From NCBI GenBank assembly GCA_038087015.1, contig JASBNA010000011.1, forward strand, positions 988,861-1,052,860: 64,000 nt of DNA. Direction: 5' to 3'. The stretch is from Cerrena zonata. Taxonomy: Eukaryota > Basidiomycota > Agaricomycetes > Polyporales > Cerrenaceae. Position 1 is the stretch's first letter, and the number at the start of each line of letters is the position of its first letter. Both the position numbers and the translations under genes were made by a program. Of this stretch, positions 1-10,939 are shown in pieces. Below the pieces are notes generated by a model. The model saw only the letters and a list, made by a program, of their open reading frames with translations. It was not told the origin of the DNA and did no database searches.

Positions 1-357
1 ACAGATATGGAGAGTACCAGCAATGATAAGGGCAACATTATTGCAAGCGGCTTCCAGGAGAAAGAGAGTAATGATTTAGTATAATAACCCCTCCACTGAC
101 GAAGATGTCCGGTGGTCCTAGAGCCGTCAACATGTTCTCCCAATGACCTCCCTCCACAAGTCTACAGAAAGACTATTAGGGCTACTGTAATACATAGCGC
201 GGCCCTTCGTGTATTGGCCGTGTTCTGATTGATGTTTGTTTGTTGGTGGCGACTAGGCGGCCGGCGCCTTGATAACAAGGGCAAGGTTTACCAGTTACCC
301 CCCACTCCCTGTCCCTCCCTTTCATCCTCTATCCTAGTATCCAGTCCACTTCTTACG
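1..357. other. Upstream flank, no gene seen
   Basis: No convincing exon is visible. It presumably contains the promoter of the first kinase gene. A C/T-rich stretch at about 300-345 just before the ATG fits a fungal core promoter, but I see no clear TATA box. Confidence 0.3.
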
Positions 358-2757
358 ATGTCTACAAAAACATATAACTTATCCACTCTTCGCGACGTTG
401 CGCGACAAACCCACGGCTACACCATTGGCCCTATGCCAGTCCAAGACTTTCTCGACAAGTTCCTGCCAAAGGTTCATAGTCACAATACGAGAACTCGGAA
501 GCACGTCTACGACCGCATTCCGAATAAGAAACTATACAAGTCATTTGTGAGTCGAGTTCGTTGAATCGCATACCGGTCTCTGACCTTCATCCCCCGGCTA
601 GTCCAAGACCATGGGTGATCAGAATCTTTGTCCGGGCTTTGAACTCGCCCCTCTGCCTACTGAGGCGAATAACTGCACGAGCTCTGAACATAACCTACGT
701 CCTGGAATCGCGGTCTACTCACGGGGAGCTCAACGTAACTTGGTATGCGATTGGCCCCTTATGGATTTCTTCATCGAGTGGCGACCAAACGAGCATTTTG
801 ACTGTTACTACGAGGACTATGACAACGAGCAAATCCTTGATGACTCCTGTGACCAGGCTTTTGAAATGCGTGGCCGGATGTTCACCTACGCTGCTCAACT
901 GATGGACTGCCAACACCGACTCTTTGTCTTTGCTATCGACATGTTCGGCTCCTTCGCTCGTCTATATCGCTTTGACCCCTCGTGCATCGTCGTCTCTGAT
1001 CTCATCGAATATCGAAAGGACCCTCGGCTGCTAGACCAATTCTTTGCGCGCTACTCTGCTTTGTCTCGTGTTCAACGAGGTTATGACCCCACTGTGGTCC
1101 CTGCCACTAGCGCGGAGAAGGTTCTATTCCAATCTCGCGTGAAAGAATATCTAGAGCGGGCGAAGAAGGAAAATCTCCGGATCCATCCCGACGTCCATGC
1201 TCTGAACGACAACATAGTGAAGATGAAGGTCTCTGGTCAGGAAGGTCTTTCAGATTGGTATCTAGCATGCAAATGTAGCACGATACCAACCAATGCTTTA
1301 CCTTGCGGCCGGTTTACTCGTGGTTTCATTGTCACACCTGCCACACCAGCACCTCACGCTCGGCGTGGCACAACCCTCAGATCTGAACAACCCGACCACA
1401 GGAAGGGGAACATGTTCTGGCTTAAGGACTCTTGGCGGCAAAGTTCATACGAGCCAGAGACAAGCATCTACTATGATCTCAAAGACAAGGGAGTTCCGAA
1501 CCTTCCCGACATTCGATGTGCGGGAGATGTCTTGGTTGGGTCCACCGTTCAAGAGACGATGAACGATGCCCTTCTCTCCGACCCTAGCAGCAGGTCCTGG
1601 AGACGGTTGACTAACACGATTCACCATATGATTCACCATAGGATTGTGTCGAATCTCCTTATTCCTCTCGACTACGTGGAGAATGCGAAGGAGCTGTTGC
1701 TCGTAGGACGAGATGCCTTAAATGGTGAGGTTCTCCGCGTTGCTTAGTATACACGACACTAATTCCTCCACCTGACAGCAATCGCAGGTGCATTTCACAA
1801 AGGGAACATGTACCATCGCGATATCAGTAGGGGAAACGTTATGATGACCGAGAGGCGCGGTGATAGTGAAGGTCCATGGGGAGTTCTCAACGATTGGGAC
1901 TGCGCCAAGCGGACGGATGCGGACGTGAGTGGCCGAACGGTACGTCTACAATGTTCTCAGACATGCGTTAGTAAATAACATATCATATTCTGACAGGGAA
2001 CGTGGCAGTTCATGTCTGTCAACTTATTAGGGGATGTGACCAAACGTCATACGATCTTCGACGACCTTGAGTCTCTTCTGTGGACTCTGCTCTTCTTCGC
2101 CATCCACCGCTTCAAGTATACAGGGAACTTTAGTATGCATCTATTTGACGAAGCCCGCCAAGTTCCAGACCAGGATGGGGATTGTATAGCGATTGGAGGT
2201 AGTCGGAAGCTCTGCTGGCTTCAAATACCCAATCTCAAGTTTGAATGCAAACCGCTGCAAAATTTCTTCGCTTCATACCGTGGATTTCATTGGGATCACA
2301 CTTTGAAGGCTTCTCGAGCTGATAGAAACGAGATGAACAAGAAAGTTCTTGAAGATTTCGAAGCGAAAATTTGCAGCGACATCTATGCGCTGGCTTCTCA
2401 TTTTGACAATGTCCTCAATGACCCCGATATCGACTGGACTGGACAAGAGGTCCATGATATCCGACCGAAACGACGGCTCCTCAGGTGCTGCGGAATCACG
2501 TCGATAGACCTGATGAAGATATGGGTGATCCGGAAGAGGACCCATGCTCAGTCACTCAAGCGGAGAAAGGGAGGCTTGGTAAAAAACGGAAACGAGGTAA
2601 CCCAGAGCCAGAAGATGATGCTGAAGATAGAGGTCGTCAGATCAAACGCCCTGCTATCGAGGCAAAGGAGCGGCGTGCCGTCGTTCGTGCACCTCGTCGT
2701 CGCCAAGTCCCGGCTCCCCCTTGCGATCGTGTATTACGCCCAAGGACTAGGAAATGA
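358..2757 (+). CDS. FunK1-type fungal protein kinase, copy 1
   Basis: Predicted serine/threonine kinase of the fungal-specific FunK1 family (Pfam Pkinase_fungal). Exons as read: 358-546, 602-1724, 1779-1939, 1997 onward, all with GT-AG introns of 54-57 bp that keep frame. The start is the first ATG of an exon reading MSTKTYNLS. The catalytic loop HRDISRGN lies at about 1815-1838, the metal-binding motif appears as DWD (LNDWDCAK) rather than DFG, and an APE-region equivalent (FDDLESLLWTLLFF) follows. These variants are usual in the family. Near 2450 the frame must change to reach a basic tail ending in LRPRTRK, which resembles the end of copy 2. A 35-bp GT-AG intron at 2450-2484 would do this exactly; otherwise it is a frameshift, and the original frame would end at 2764. 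Substrate unknown; expanded in mushrooms. Tandem with copy 2. Confidence 0.85.
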
Positions 2758-2764
2758 ACTCTGA

Positions 2765-3387
2765 GCCTCATTGTTGCTATTATCATTATTATTATTATTA
2801 CTATTTACGCGTAGAATTAGAGAAAAGTATCTATAGTACCTCATTAATTGAGTATTCGTTTCCCGTTGTCGCATTAGGCCCTTGGTTCGAACTCCAACCC
2901 AAGCTCTGAACTATAGATGATGGTTCCTTGCTCGTGGCCTTCTCTAGACCGAAGTAAGACGAGATGGTAGTATTGTAATCAGGCAAACTTAAAAGTTCGG
3001 AAAACCCAAATACTTATGGTGAGTGTTGTTGGTTGTGGGCGGATATATTCCTGGCCGTGAGAACAATCATCTAGGCTACTGCCACCAGTGTGGATGCAGC
3101 TACATAACTTGAAGTTAACCTAACTCGTCGCTGCCGCACTCGCATATAGAATGGCCACTCGTGTCGATAAAATTCCACTTTAATCTGACAATAAATACAG
3201 TCGCATGCACATCTCCCATTGCCCAAAACATAATCACGAGTGGCCACTAATTCTTTTACTATCCTCCGGATTGACTGAGTCCGAGTCTGTGTCGCAAGAT
3301 TCCTCACTCTAATTCTCTCGTGGCTCTACAGCTATATCATCATTTACCCTAGGGCAACACTCTATAAAAGATCCTATTATACAAGAT
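2765..3387. other. Intergenic region between tandem kinases
   Basis: Contains a short ATT/TTA microsatellite at about 2780-2803 just after the first kinase, and no supported gene. It should hold the 3' end of copy 1 and the promoter of copy 2. A C-rich run lies at about 3344-3356. Confidence 0.3.
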
Positions 3388-5729
3388 ATGTCAGGTTACG
3401 CTATCGGTCCCATCCCACCTCAAACGTTTCTGAACCGATTCCTACCAACACAAGGCACGTTCAATCGCAGAGTCCGTAAGGACACTTTCAAGGACGTTCC
3501 ATCGAGCTATGACGGCGTAAACGAACGTTACATGTGTCGTTCCTTCGTAAGTTATCTGCACTTTCGGTCTCTCTGTTTCTTTACTGAAAATATGGTATAG
3601 GCGACGGTCATGAACGATAAGAAATTTTGTCCTAATCGTCTTTTCGTTGCCACTACCTCTAGCGTAGATGAAAACCACGCTCAATCCAAAGTCTCTGCCT
3701 ATCCAAACATTGCCGTCTATCCAACAGGAGTTACAGATAAAAACTGGTCTAGCATGGAATTATTTCTTCAAGTCAAGCCCGAGGAATACTTTGATCCCTA
3801 TCGAGAGGAGTTCTCTAGCGAAGACGATGGCCTGGAAAATCCCTCGGATCTATCGAGTAGGGCTCGAGATGAGCTCTTCACTTACGCTTCTCTTCAGATG
3901 GGATACCAATTCCGACTCTTTACCTTCGCTGTTGGGATCTATGGTTCTCGTGCTCGCTTCTTCCGATTCGATCCCTCTGCATGCTCTGTCTCTGCCAGCT
4001 TCAACTATCACGAAAACCCAAAGATGCTAGCGGACTTCTTTCTACGATACAACACCTTGGCGTTCACTCAACGTGGCTTTGACCCCACGGCTTTTCCTGC
4101 CACTGAAGAGGAGAAGGAATTATACCGCTCTCACATCAAGGATTATCTTGCGCGGACGGAACACGAAAATCTGCGACGGTATCCGGAGATTGAACAGACC
4201 GGGGATGGGTCTTTCCCAATAACAAAAGTGCAGGTGACCGATCTAGATGGTAGCCAGCATTGGTACCTAATATGCAAGCCTAGTTCGATACCCTTTAACT
4301 TGGCATCTTGTGGTCGACTCACTCGTGGCTTCATCGCTGTCCCAACTCGATCTCCTGCTTGTGACAGATATTCTATGCACAACTATGACTCATCAACCTC
4401 TGGCGATCAAAAGGGTAAACTCTACTGGCTTAAGGACTGCTGGAGACCAGCCAATGGCGAATCCGAATCTAGTATATACCGGTATCTTGCAGAGAAGAAT
4501 GTACCAAACCTTCCAGAGGTCGTCTGTGGAGGAGACGTAGAGATGGACGGAGAGATTCAAGAAACGGAAAACGATTCGTTTCTGACTGACCCTAACGCGA
4601 TCTGGAGGCGACCAACCGGCGAGATTCAACACATGGTTCATCACCGAATCGTACAGGGACTGCTCATCCCTCTATGGTATGCTGAGAGTGCCAAGGAGCT
4701 CCTGCGTGCTGGTCGAGATGCTCTGACAAGTGGGTACCGAACATCTATTATTGATTCTGTTCTGACGTTCTGTTTATTTAGCGATAGCAGGAGCATTCCA
4801 TGATGCAAGGGTCCTGCATCAGGATCTTAGTGTCGGCAACATCATGTTAACGGAGAATCGGAGCGACGGGGCCAGACAATCCGCTGTTTTGAACGATTGG
4901 GATCGCGCTAAACGGATCGATTTCGACTCAAACAAGCATCATATAGTATGTCTTTTCTCAATGTTTGTGCGCAGACGTTAATGTCATATTACAGGGGACT
5001 TGGGAGTTTGCGTCCGTAGAATTGTTGCGAGAGGGACAGGCACCACATGAAGCATTCGACGATCTAGAATCTATCATGTGGGTTCTTCTCTTTATTGCTA
5101 TCCGACGTTTCAACTACGAGGGTGATTTCCACATGGAAATGTTCGATGAGGTCCACCCGCCATATCATGCGACGAAATACAAGGGGCGAAGCGGAGGACT
5201 GTACAAATCCTGGTGGCTCACGGGCGGTGTACATGGGGATTTTGTCTGTGACCCTCTGAATACTTTCTTCGTCACCTATCGCACTATTCACGAAGAACGG
5301 CGTAAGAAAACAAAACTAGCCCGAGACTCCAAGACCCAAGACGCAAAAGATGACCTGGAACGGTACAAAGCGGAAATCCAGGAAGACCTGTATGCACACC
5401 TGGTCTTCTTTGACGATATTCTTGATGATCCTGCTGCCGATTGGAGTGACAGTGTCCCCGTTCCGTTTGCACCAGAACCGAAGATAATCGAGGAGATTGC
5501 TACAAGATCGGATACAGTCTCCATCCAACCTATTCAACTTCGGCGCAGCAAGAGGCATAGACGGGACCCCATAGGCTCTCAAAACGATGACTCTCGCCCA
5601 CAAAAACGTGTTACCATTGCGAGTAATGGTGCAGATGGAAACCCGCGGAATACCGGGCCTTCTCGCAAAGGACAAACTGCTAAGGTTATTCCGCGAAAAA
5701 CCTATAATCTACGTCTTAGGAGAAAGTGA
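3388..5729 (+). CDS. FunK1-type fungal protein kinase, copy 2
   Basis: Second FunK1 kinase, same strand and same exon plan as copy 1: exons 3388-3546, 3601-4729, 4782-4945 and 4995-5729, all in frame across GT-AG introns of 49-54 bp. About 728 residues. It shares the N-terminal YAIGPIPPQTFL block, the helix around HHRIVQGLLIPLWYAESAKE, the catalytic loop (HQDLSVGNIMLT), the DWD metal motif (LNDWDRAKR) and the FDDLESIMW segment. The loop has HQD where copy 1 has HRD; the catalytic Asp and Asn are kept, so activity is plausible but may be altered. The C-terminal tail is basic and low in complexity and ends LRLRRK. Most likely a tandem duplicate that has diverged for a long time, since protein identity is only moderate. 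Confidence 0.88.
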
Positions 5730-6089
5730 CTAAGAGCGACCAGTATGTTATTAGACATCTACTTTTATTGATATCGAATACAGTCTCATGATAGGGATTA
5801 TGCAGATCTTATTTTCTATCGAACACACGACTAGACACCTTTAACTTGAATTCTTGCGGGTATTGAGGAAAAGGAGATTACCGTTGAAGAACACGAGATC
5901 TAGAGGGTGGCCTCTCATTTAACGACATTCTTAACGACTCGGATACTGATACCGACTGTAGTTATCCAGGGGCAATCGGGATGTATATTAAAGAGGTGAT
6001 TGGTGTCGGTGAGCAGCAGGTGAGGATGTCGAACTATGTAACATTGTTGCTCGCGCCACGATGATGTTGCGTCAATGGATGAGCAGGCA

Positions 6090-6990
6090 GAGGCCCGTGG
6101 GGAAGCATATATTGCTCCTCGCCATCGCTGCTGACCTTTATAATCGTGTCCTACGTTTTCCATTCTGCCCTTACGGTCACACCCTCAATCTGAGTTCCAC
6201 AGTAAATCATTACTAGGTTCGACAAATGTCGTGTCGCAGAGTCACCGAGACAATGCTTTACATTGATATAGAGACAATTTCCGCAAACAATTCAGGCCAC
6301 AAACGAAATGCCGGACCAAGGCAGATGGCCAAAAGGACGAGATGGACGCATACAAGTTATCCTCCGATCGCAAGTTTACGAACTCTAGAGTACTTGTTAG
6401 AATCGAGGCAGACACGAAATAGCAAAGACGAATTTGTAACGTTGGTTGAAGTTGCCTAACAGCGTCGGTAATACCAACCAGGTTCACCAATTTCCAGGGA
6501 TGCCTTCGATACAGCGTCCCTGAGTGCCTCTAGCTGATCGGGGTCGGGTTCAGAGCTGACACCTAAGAACCGACTATTTTTGCCGGTCTTGGGGTTCCAT
6601 ACCATAGCAAAACGAGCGCTACGATCTATATCCTTGACTTCAAGCGTGAGGTCCTGCATAAACTGTATGAAGCCTTGTCTTTGCTTGCCAGAGACTTCCG
6701 GGCTATCATCGTCGGCGCCATCCCACAACGGTAAGGAGCAGTGTCCATGTCATACTCGTCTATTAGCCAGCCATACATATAACCCGGACGAGTCACCCTG
6801 TCTTTTCCCCGGGTAGAAGCCTGAACGGTCTGAGAGTCGCAAGACTGACCTAGAATGATCGGGCCGTTTGTACTGTTATTTACTTCTGACGCGCTGCTTG
6901 GCACTATTAGGGAGTTACGTCGTGTAAAGTAAGGCTTGAGAAGAACTCACATATACGACTTGAGATGGTACCAGGGAACTTGTTCAATAC
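6090..6990. repeat. Direct segmental duplication, proximal copy
   Basis: About 0.9 kb that matches 10,940-11,860 in the same orientation. The match covers a noncoding stretch (for example tgacctttataatcgt and ttacggtcacac), the YGWL-family gene body and its leader intron. It includes the broken gene at 6456-6886. Nothing else is supported in the 5730-6090 gap before it. Confidence 0.6.
6456..6886 (-). pseudogene. YGWL-family small protein, broken copy
   Basis: Degenerate member of an unrecognised small-protein family that is repeated through this window. The family landmarks are present on the minus strand: YGWLID near 6770, FLGVSSEPDPDQLEALRDAV, and IGEPGWYY at the end. The expected ATG is replaced by GCG (the other copies have ATGACAGAAG right after the leader-intron AG). 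A one-base frame change at about 6710-6728, within GMAPT/DDDSPEV, splits the reading frame. The leader intron (GTGAGT near 6945) is still recognisable. Either change alone could be a sequencing error; together they suggest a pseudogene. Confidence 0.6.
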
Positions 6991-7498
6991 TCTGACATGA
7001 TCCCACTCGACGACCAGGATGTTCCGATGTAATGAGCATGTCCGAAATCATATGTAGTCATGACATCTTCGTCATCATTCCCCAAACAGGGCACACACCT
7101 TCCTTTTCGGGACACGTCAGGCTCCCTATAGATTTTCTCTTCTTCGCCATCGTCCTGACTTTTTACATATACTGTACTCCATCGATCGCAGAGATCCATG
7201 CGCGTGTTGGACACGAAGAAAAGGAAAAGGGATACAAGGATACTTTCTATTCAAAAGTACAAATCAGTGAAGATGTCAACAACAGTGGTTGTTGACGATC
7301 TCTAAAAGTACAAGGACAAGGCAACAGAAAAGTAGAAAAGGTGAGTTTGTTGTACGGATTCAGTGTTGAGTATAACATTGTCCTAATATGATTCCAATAC
7401 AATCGATATCTATAAAACCTGCTGAAGCTAATACCAACTTCGCAGGCTTTTCTTCAACTTCACTGTCTCCAAGAAAATGCGTCACTGGTTAAGTGACG

Positions 7499-8146
7499 TT
7501 ATAAGGTTGAGTTTTTGTCCTGGGGAAGGACTCCTGGAAGGGCTCCTTCATCCATGGACAGGAGCACGGCTTTATAAAGCCGTTGACCTCCAGGCGCAGA
7601 GTGAGAGGACGAGCCGCGTTCAGCATGCCTGTTGCCAACATCGGCGAGAGGAGCATTTACACTGTGTTCGGCGGTGATTATGGTGTTATCGACCGTAGGA
7701 GCCTGAGGATATCGGGTCACGAAACCTCCGATAGAAAGCTCGAAACGCTGAACGATGCGTCTGTGTCTTGGGTTACAGGTAGGGCATTGATCGCATGTAT
7801 TGATGTAGCCATAATCATCCGCGTCCTCAGAGTCACTATCCAAGTCGTAGGCACCCTCGTCGCGCTGTTTCGTTGAGCCGACGCTGGTCATCGACCTGTC
7901 GACACCACCATCGTTGTCGTTGTCGTCGTTGGTGTTGGGTGAAGGGGAGGCAGGTCGACCAAGGTATGGGTAATCAGACTCGTTGTTCTGGATTCGAAGC
8001 TTATTAATAAAGTTCGAAATTAATGACCGGCCTATGCACACAGAGATCGGCTTAGTACTTACGCTATGTCCGTCGTTGAGGCAGAAAGACTGAGGTTGGA
8101 ACCAAGAACAGCTGGTCTGCACGGACGTGTTCAGGCAGGGGTGCAT
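7499..8146 (-). CDS. Unknown DSD/CxxC protein, left-arm copy
   Basis: Unrecognised protein of about 194 residues. Two exons: 8146-8063 and 7999-7499, with a 63-bp GT-AG intron. I chose the ATG that opens MHPCLNTS. The frame extends upstream without an ATG. The middle holds an acidic Ser/Asp run (DLDSDSEDADD) followed by a cysteine cluster (CDQCPTC) and a basic RHRRIVQRF segment; no membrane segment or clear domain. The right-arm copy (23,292-23,934) has the same exon structure and stop, and most differences are single substitutions. Both frames staying open despite divergence argues that the protein is real and under selection. The CxxCxxC could bind metal; this is inference. A perfect palindrome, CGGCTTTATAAAGCCG, lies inside the coding sequence at about 7569-7584. 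Confidence 0.55.
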   Translation of the reverse strand: MHPCLNTSVQTSCSWFQPQSFCLNDGHSVSTKPISVCIGRSLISNFINKLRIQNNESDYPYLGRPASPSPNTNDDNDNDGGVDRSMTSVGSTKQRDEGAYDLDSDSEDADDYGYINTCDQCPTCNPRHRRIVQRFELSIGGFVTRYPQAPTVDNTIITAEHSVNAPLADVGNRHAERGSSSHSAPGGQRLYKAVLLSMDEGALPGVLPQDKNSTL

Positions 8147-9222
8147 ATCGACGCAACGGTATAGGTAGCTGGAAGAATAAATGATGGAAGGTATGTGACC
8201 GCAATTCAAGCGGATAGAGATGTTTGAGAAAACTGGGGGGTAGGATACGAGGTCTGCAATGGATTATATATGCATATTTCCTCTGCTTGCCACTCGCTTA
8301 GTCCCACTGACCCTCCCCCCTCGCTCTAAACTCCGACATGTCAATCGTTACCACTTAGGGTCTCTATTGCGAACCTCCAAGGGGCGAAAACGCGCGGGAT
8401 GGATCCATTGATCTCGCATTGTCCCATTCCCCATCACCGCGAATTCCCCTGGGGTATCCCCACGCGTGCCCCCTTGTTCGCGCGGATAGGGGCACACTGC
8501 CATGCAGACCCTCGGCTGACAAGCTCATTCGGCAACGAACTGGGATGTGTTGCTTCTTGCGATCATCCGTCGCTGTAGATCTTTAATATGTTATGTTTGA
8601 AAGATTTCACACCGGGAACACCTGGTAGACCTTAGCCGTCACTTCTCGTTGGTCTACGCTCGGGGGAAGATCAGGGATGGTTCTGAAGGTCCATGCATAC
8701 ACCACACGTCTCTGTTGACTTGGAAACTATCCTGGTATTATTGTATTTGGACTATGATCAATGCGTTCAGAGTTCGAACGGACATTACTACAATAGTCTC
8801 TCTGTTCCGCGTTAACTTCTGGTGTTCAATATTCAATATCCATATTCAAACTCCAATCACGCCATGTCCAGAGCAACAGCGAAACCCAGGGAAACACCTT
8901 ATCTGAGTACGTCAAGCAACATCGTTGACAACCCTATTTGTAACCTAAAATCTGATTACATCTAGACAATACCACATAATATTATGCTAAAATACCGATC
9001 GCTATAGCGAGTTGTGCGACCACCACATCTTCCTGTATTTTACTTGCGCTCACTGCCAGAGTCATGCCCTCTGTCATACTCCCTCATGCTCTATCACGAG
9101 AGTTGATGCTTGAGGGGTTAAAGGGGCACGCTACCTTGAGACCACGCAGACCTTCTTACCCGACAAACGTGAGTTGCAAGTTCAAAAGAATTCATGACCT
9201 TCTAATCATATTTTTCAGTCAG

Positions 9223-9612
9223 ATGTCAGAGACTTCATCTTTTAAACAACCTCCCGGCAGGTGTGCATTCAACGCGGGATAGGCGTACGGTCAGTTATTA
9301 GATGGTCCACAACTGAGAGAGCTTGGTCAAATGAAGTCTTTCATGCCCAAAATGCACTCGACGACCCGCGATACCGAACAACTCGAGCCTTTTAATCTTT
9401 CACTCGACACATTCAAGTAAAGCTGCGGAACGTACGAGAATCCGATAAAGATCCAAATAGCATCTAGTTTTAGCTATATCATTGAGTTTGAGTTTCAAAG
9501 TCTACGAGCCCGCTGAGGATAAAGTACAAGAGGCTAGGAGTACCTTAGTAGAGATGGCTGTCATGATTCTTGAGAAGTCGTGTTGGATTACTATCTATGG
9601 CCATCCAACATA
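9223..9612 (+). pseudogene. YGWL-family small protein, decayed left-arm copy
   Basis: Remnant of the gene that is intact at 21,682-22,065 in the other arm. The ATG (MSETSSFKQPPGR) follows a preserved leader-intron acceptor (TCAGTCAG). The frame then meets a stop at the TAG of 'gcgggatagg', and further stops and frame changes follow. Relics of the family blocks are still readable (YGQLLDGPQLREL, GFEFQS, and a tail corresponding to WITIYGHP). Clearly nonfunctional. Confidence 0.75.
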
Positions 9613-9774
9613 ATTAGCTCGTTCCACTTCGTTCATGGTGTCACTTTTACTTTGGGTTTGAGGTGCTGTCCTATCAACGTATCAAATGTAAAGTTAGACC
9701 AATGTATCTATATAAACCCTTTGGGGCCGTACACAAAACAGTAAAGACGAACTTGTATTGTTTTTTGAAGTTGC

Positions 9775-10239
9775 CTAACGCAGGTAGTACCAACCAGGTT
9801 CACCAATTGTCAGGGAGGACTCTGATATAGCGACTCTGAGTGCCTCCAGCTGATCAGGAGGAGGTTCGGAGTCGACCCCCAAGAAACGACTATAGTCGCG
9901 GGTCTCAGGGTCCCATACCATAGCCCAAGAAGCGCTCTCGACTATATCCCTGACTTTTGATTCGAGGTCCCACATGAATTCATCGAAAGGGTCGTTGTCT
10001 TCCTCCTCATTACCGGCAGTAGTTGTCAATGCCAAGCGGTCAGGAGCAGAGTCCATGTCATCTGCATCTATCAGCCAACCATACATCTGTTTCCTACGAG
10101 GATTCCTGTCTTTTCGCTGGATAGAGGTAGCAGTCCGACCCTGAGTCCCTGGGTCTAACATAGACGTGGGCTCCTGATGAGAGTCGTGAGACTGATCGGA
10201 AATGTTTGGGGCTTTTGTACCAGTTTTTACTTCTGTCAT
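9775..10239 (-). CDS. YGWL-family small protein
   Basis: Intact family member of about 154 residues with no recognised domain name. A poorly conserved polar N-terminus (about 50 residues, Ser/Thr/Gln-rich) leads to the conserved core: MYGWLIDADDMD, a helix around EFMWDLESKVRDIV, then RFLGVDSEPPPDQLEALR and the terminal SLTIGEPGWYY. The start ATG (MTEVK) follows almost directly (one base between) a GTGAGT...AG leader intron in the 5' UTR (10,240 to about 10,305), an arrangement shared by other members. No signal peptide or membrane segment. Closest relative in the window is 11,282-11,749; the C-terminal 45 residues are almost identical. Function unknown. Confidence 0.55.
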   Translation of the reverse strand: MTEVKTGTKAPNISDQSHDSHQEPTSMLDPGTQGRTATSIQRKDRNPRRKQMYGWLIDADDMDSAPDRLALTTTAGNEEEDNDPFDEFMWDLESKVRDIVESASWAMVWDPETRDYSRFLGVDSEPPPDQLEALRVAISESSLTIGEPGWYYLR

Positions 10240-10489
10240 GCTGCTTAGCAAAACTCATTATTATCAGGGAGCTATGTGATGTAAAGCAAAACTTGGAAAG
10301 AACTCACATATAGTACTTGGGATGGTAACAGTGAACTTGTTATTCTGAGATGGCGATACTTCAGTGTTTAATTTGATTTATTTGTACGTCACCTCATCGG
10401 AAGCGAGTCTTAGCGATCTCAATTATCATCGGTCAAGACCATTGACTATCGCCCCGGCTGCGATTTCGGTGCCTCATCTGAACTTGTAT

Positions 10490-10550
10490 TTAAGTGCTAA
10501 TTTCAGATTATCAATGGATATTAGCCAGCCATACATCCAACCTTTGCGGC
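10490..10550 (-). pseudogene. YGWL-family relic fragment
   Basis: Minus-strand fragment reading GWMYGWLIS, the signature of the family, with no surrounding open frame. It shows that further copies have been inserted or duplicated here and lost. No other gene is supported in 10,310-10,940. Confidence 0.45.
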
Positions 10551-10939
10551 AGCGAGGGCATATACAGATGTGAAGGATCTTGCGTCGACCAAGGACTCGG
10601 AGAGAATTCGAGCCGGAGATCCGCCATCAGTCACAGCACGTGCACTGTGACAAGCGTATTCGTCTTAATCTCCTTCGAGAATCTCAGGCTATAGCTAACA
10701 ACCGTACAATCGTTGGGAACAGTAAAAAAGAGGCAATCACCTCCCTTTTCGACGATATTCGTCAAACCTAATAAAATTGGCTCTACTAGTTATGTGAATC
10801 TGTGGGGCGAGGTGCAGCCAACACCTTGGGGCAAGCGTAGCTAACGGCGAAATCGCGACAATCTCGAACCAAAAGATGACGATGATCGTCAACGCAAACT
10901 CATTACTATAACTTAAAATGAGGATTGGAGAACAGAGGG

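Larger units (their letters stand above)
7050..9655 (+). repeat. Left arm of a ~2.6-kb inverted duplication
   Basis: On the reverse strand this stretch matches 21,640-24,380 almost throughout. Each arm carries a divergent gene pair: the DSD/CxxC gene and a YGWL-family gene, with about 1 kb between them. The intergenic part (8147-9222) has a GC-rich run at 8280-8560 and a TATA-like stretch (tatatatgcatat) at about 8263-8275, upstream of the DSD/CxxC gene. Similarity fades near 7050 and 9655. In this arm the YGWL gene has decayed while the DSD/CxxC gene is intact. Confidence 0.8.

Noticed and set aside
2880..2895. B-box-like GGTTCGAACTCC suggesting a tRNA gene
   Set aside because: No matching A box or cloverleaf upstream, and one B-box position does not fit.
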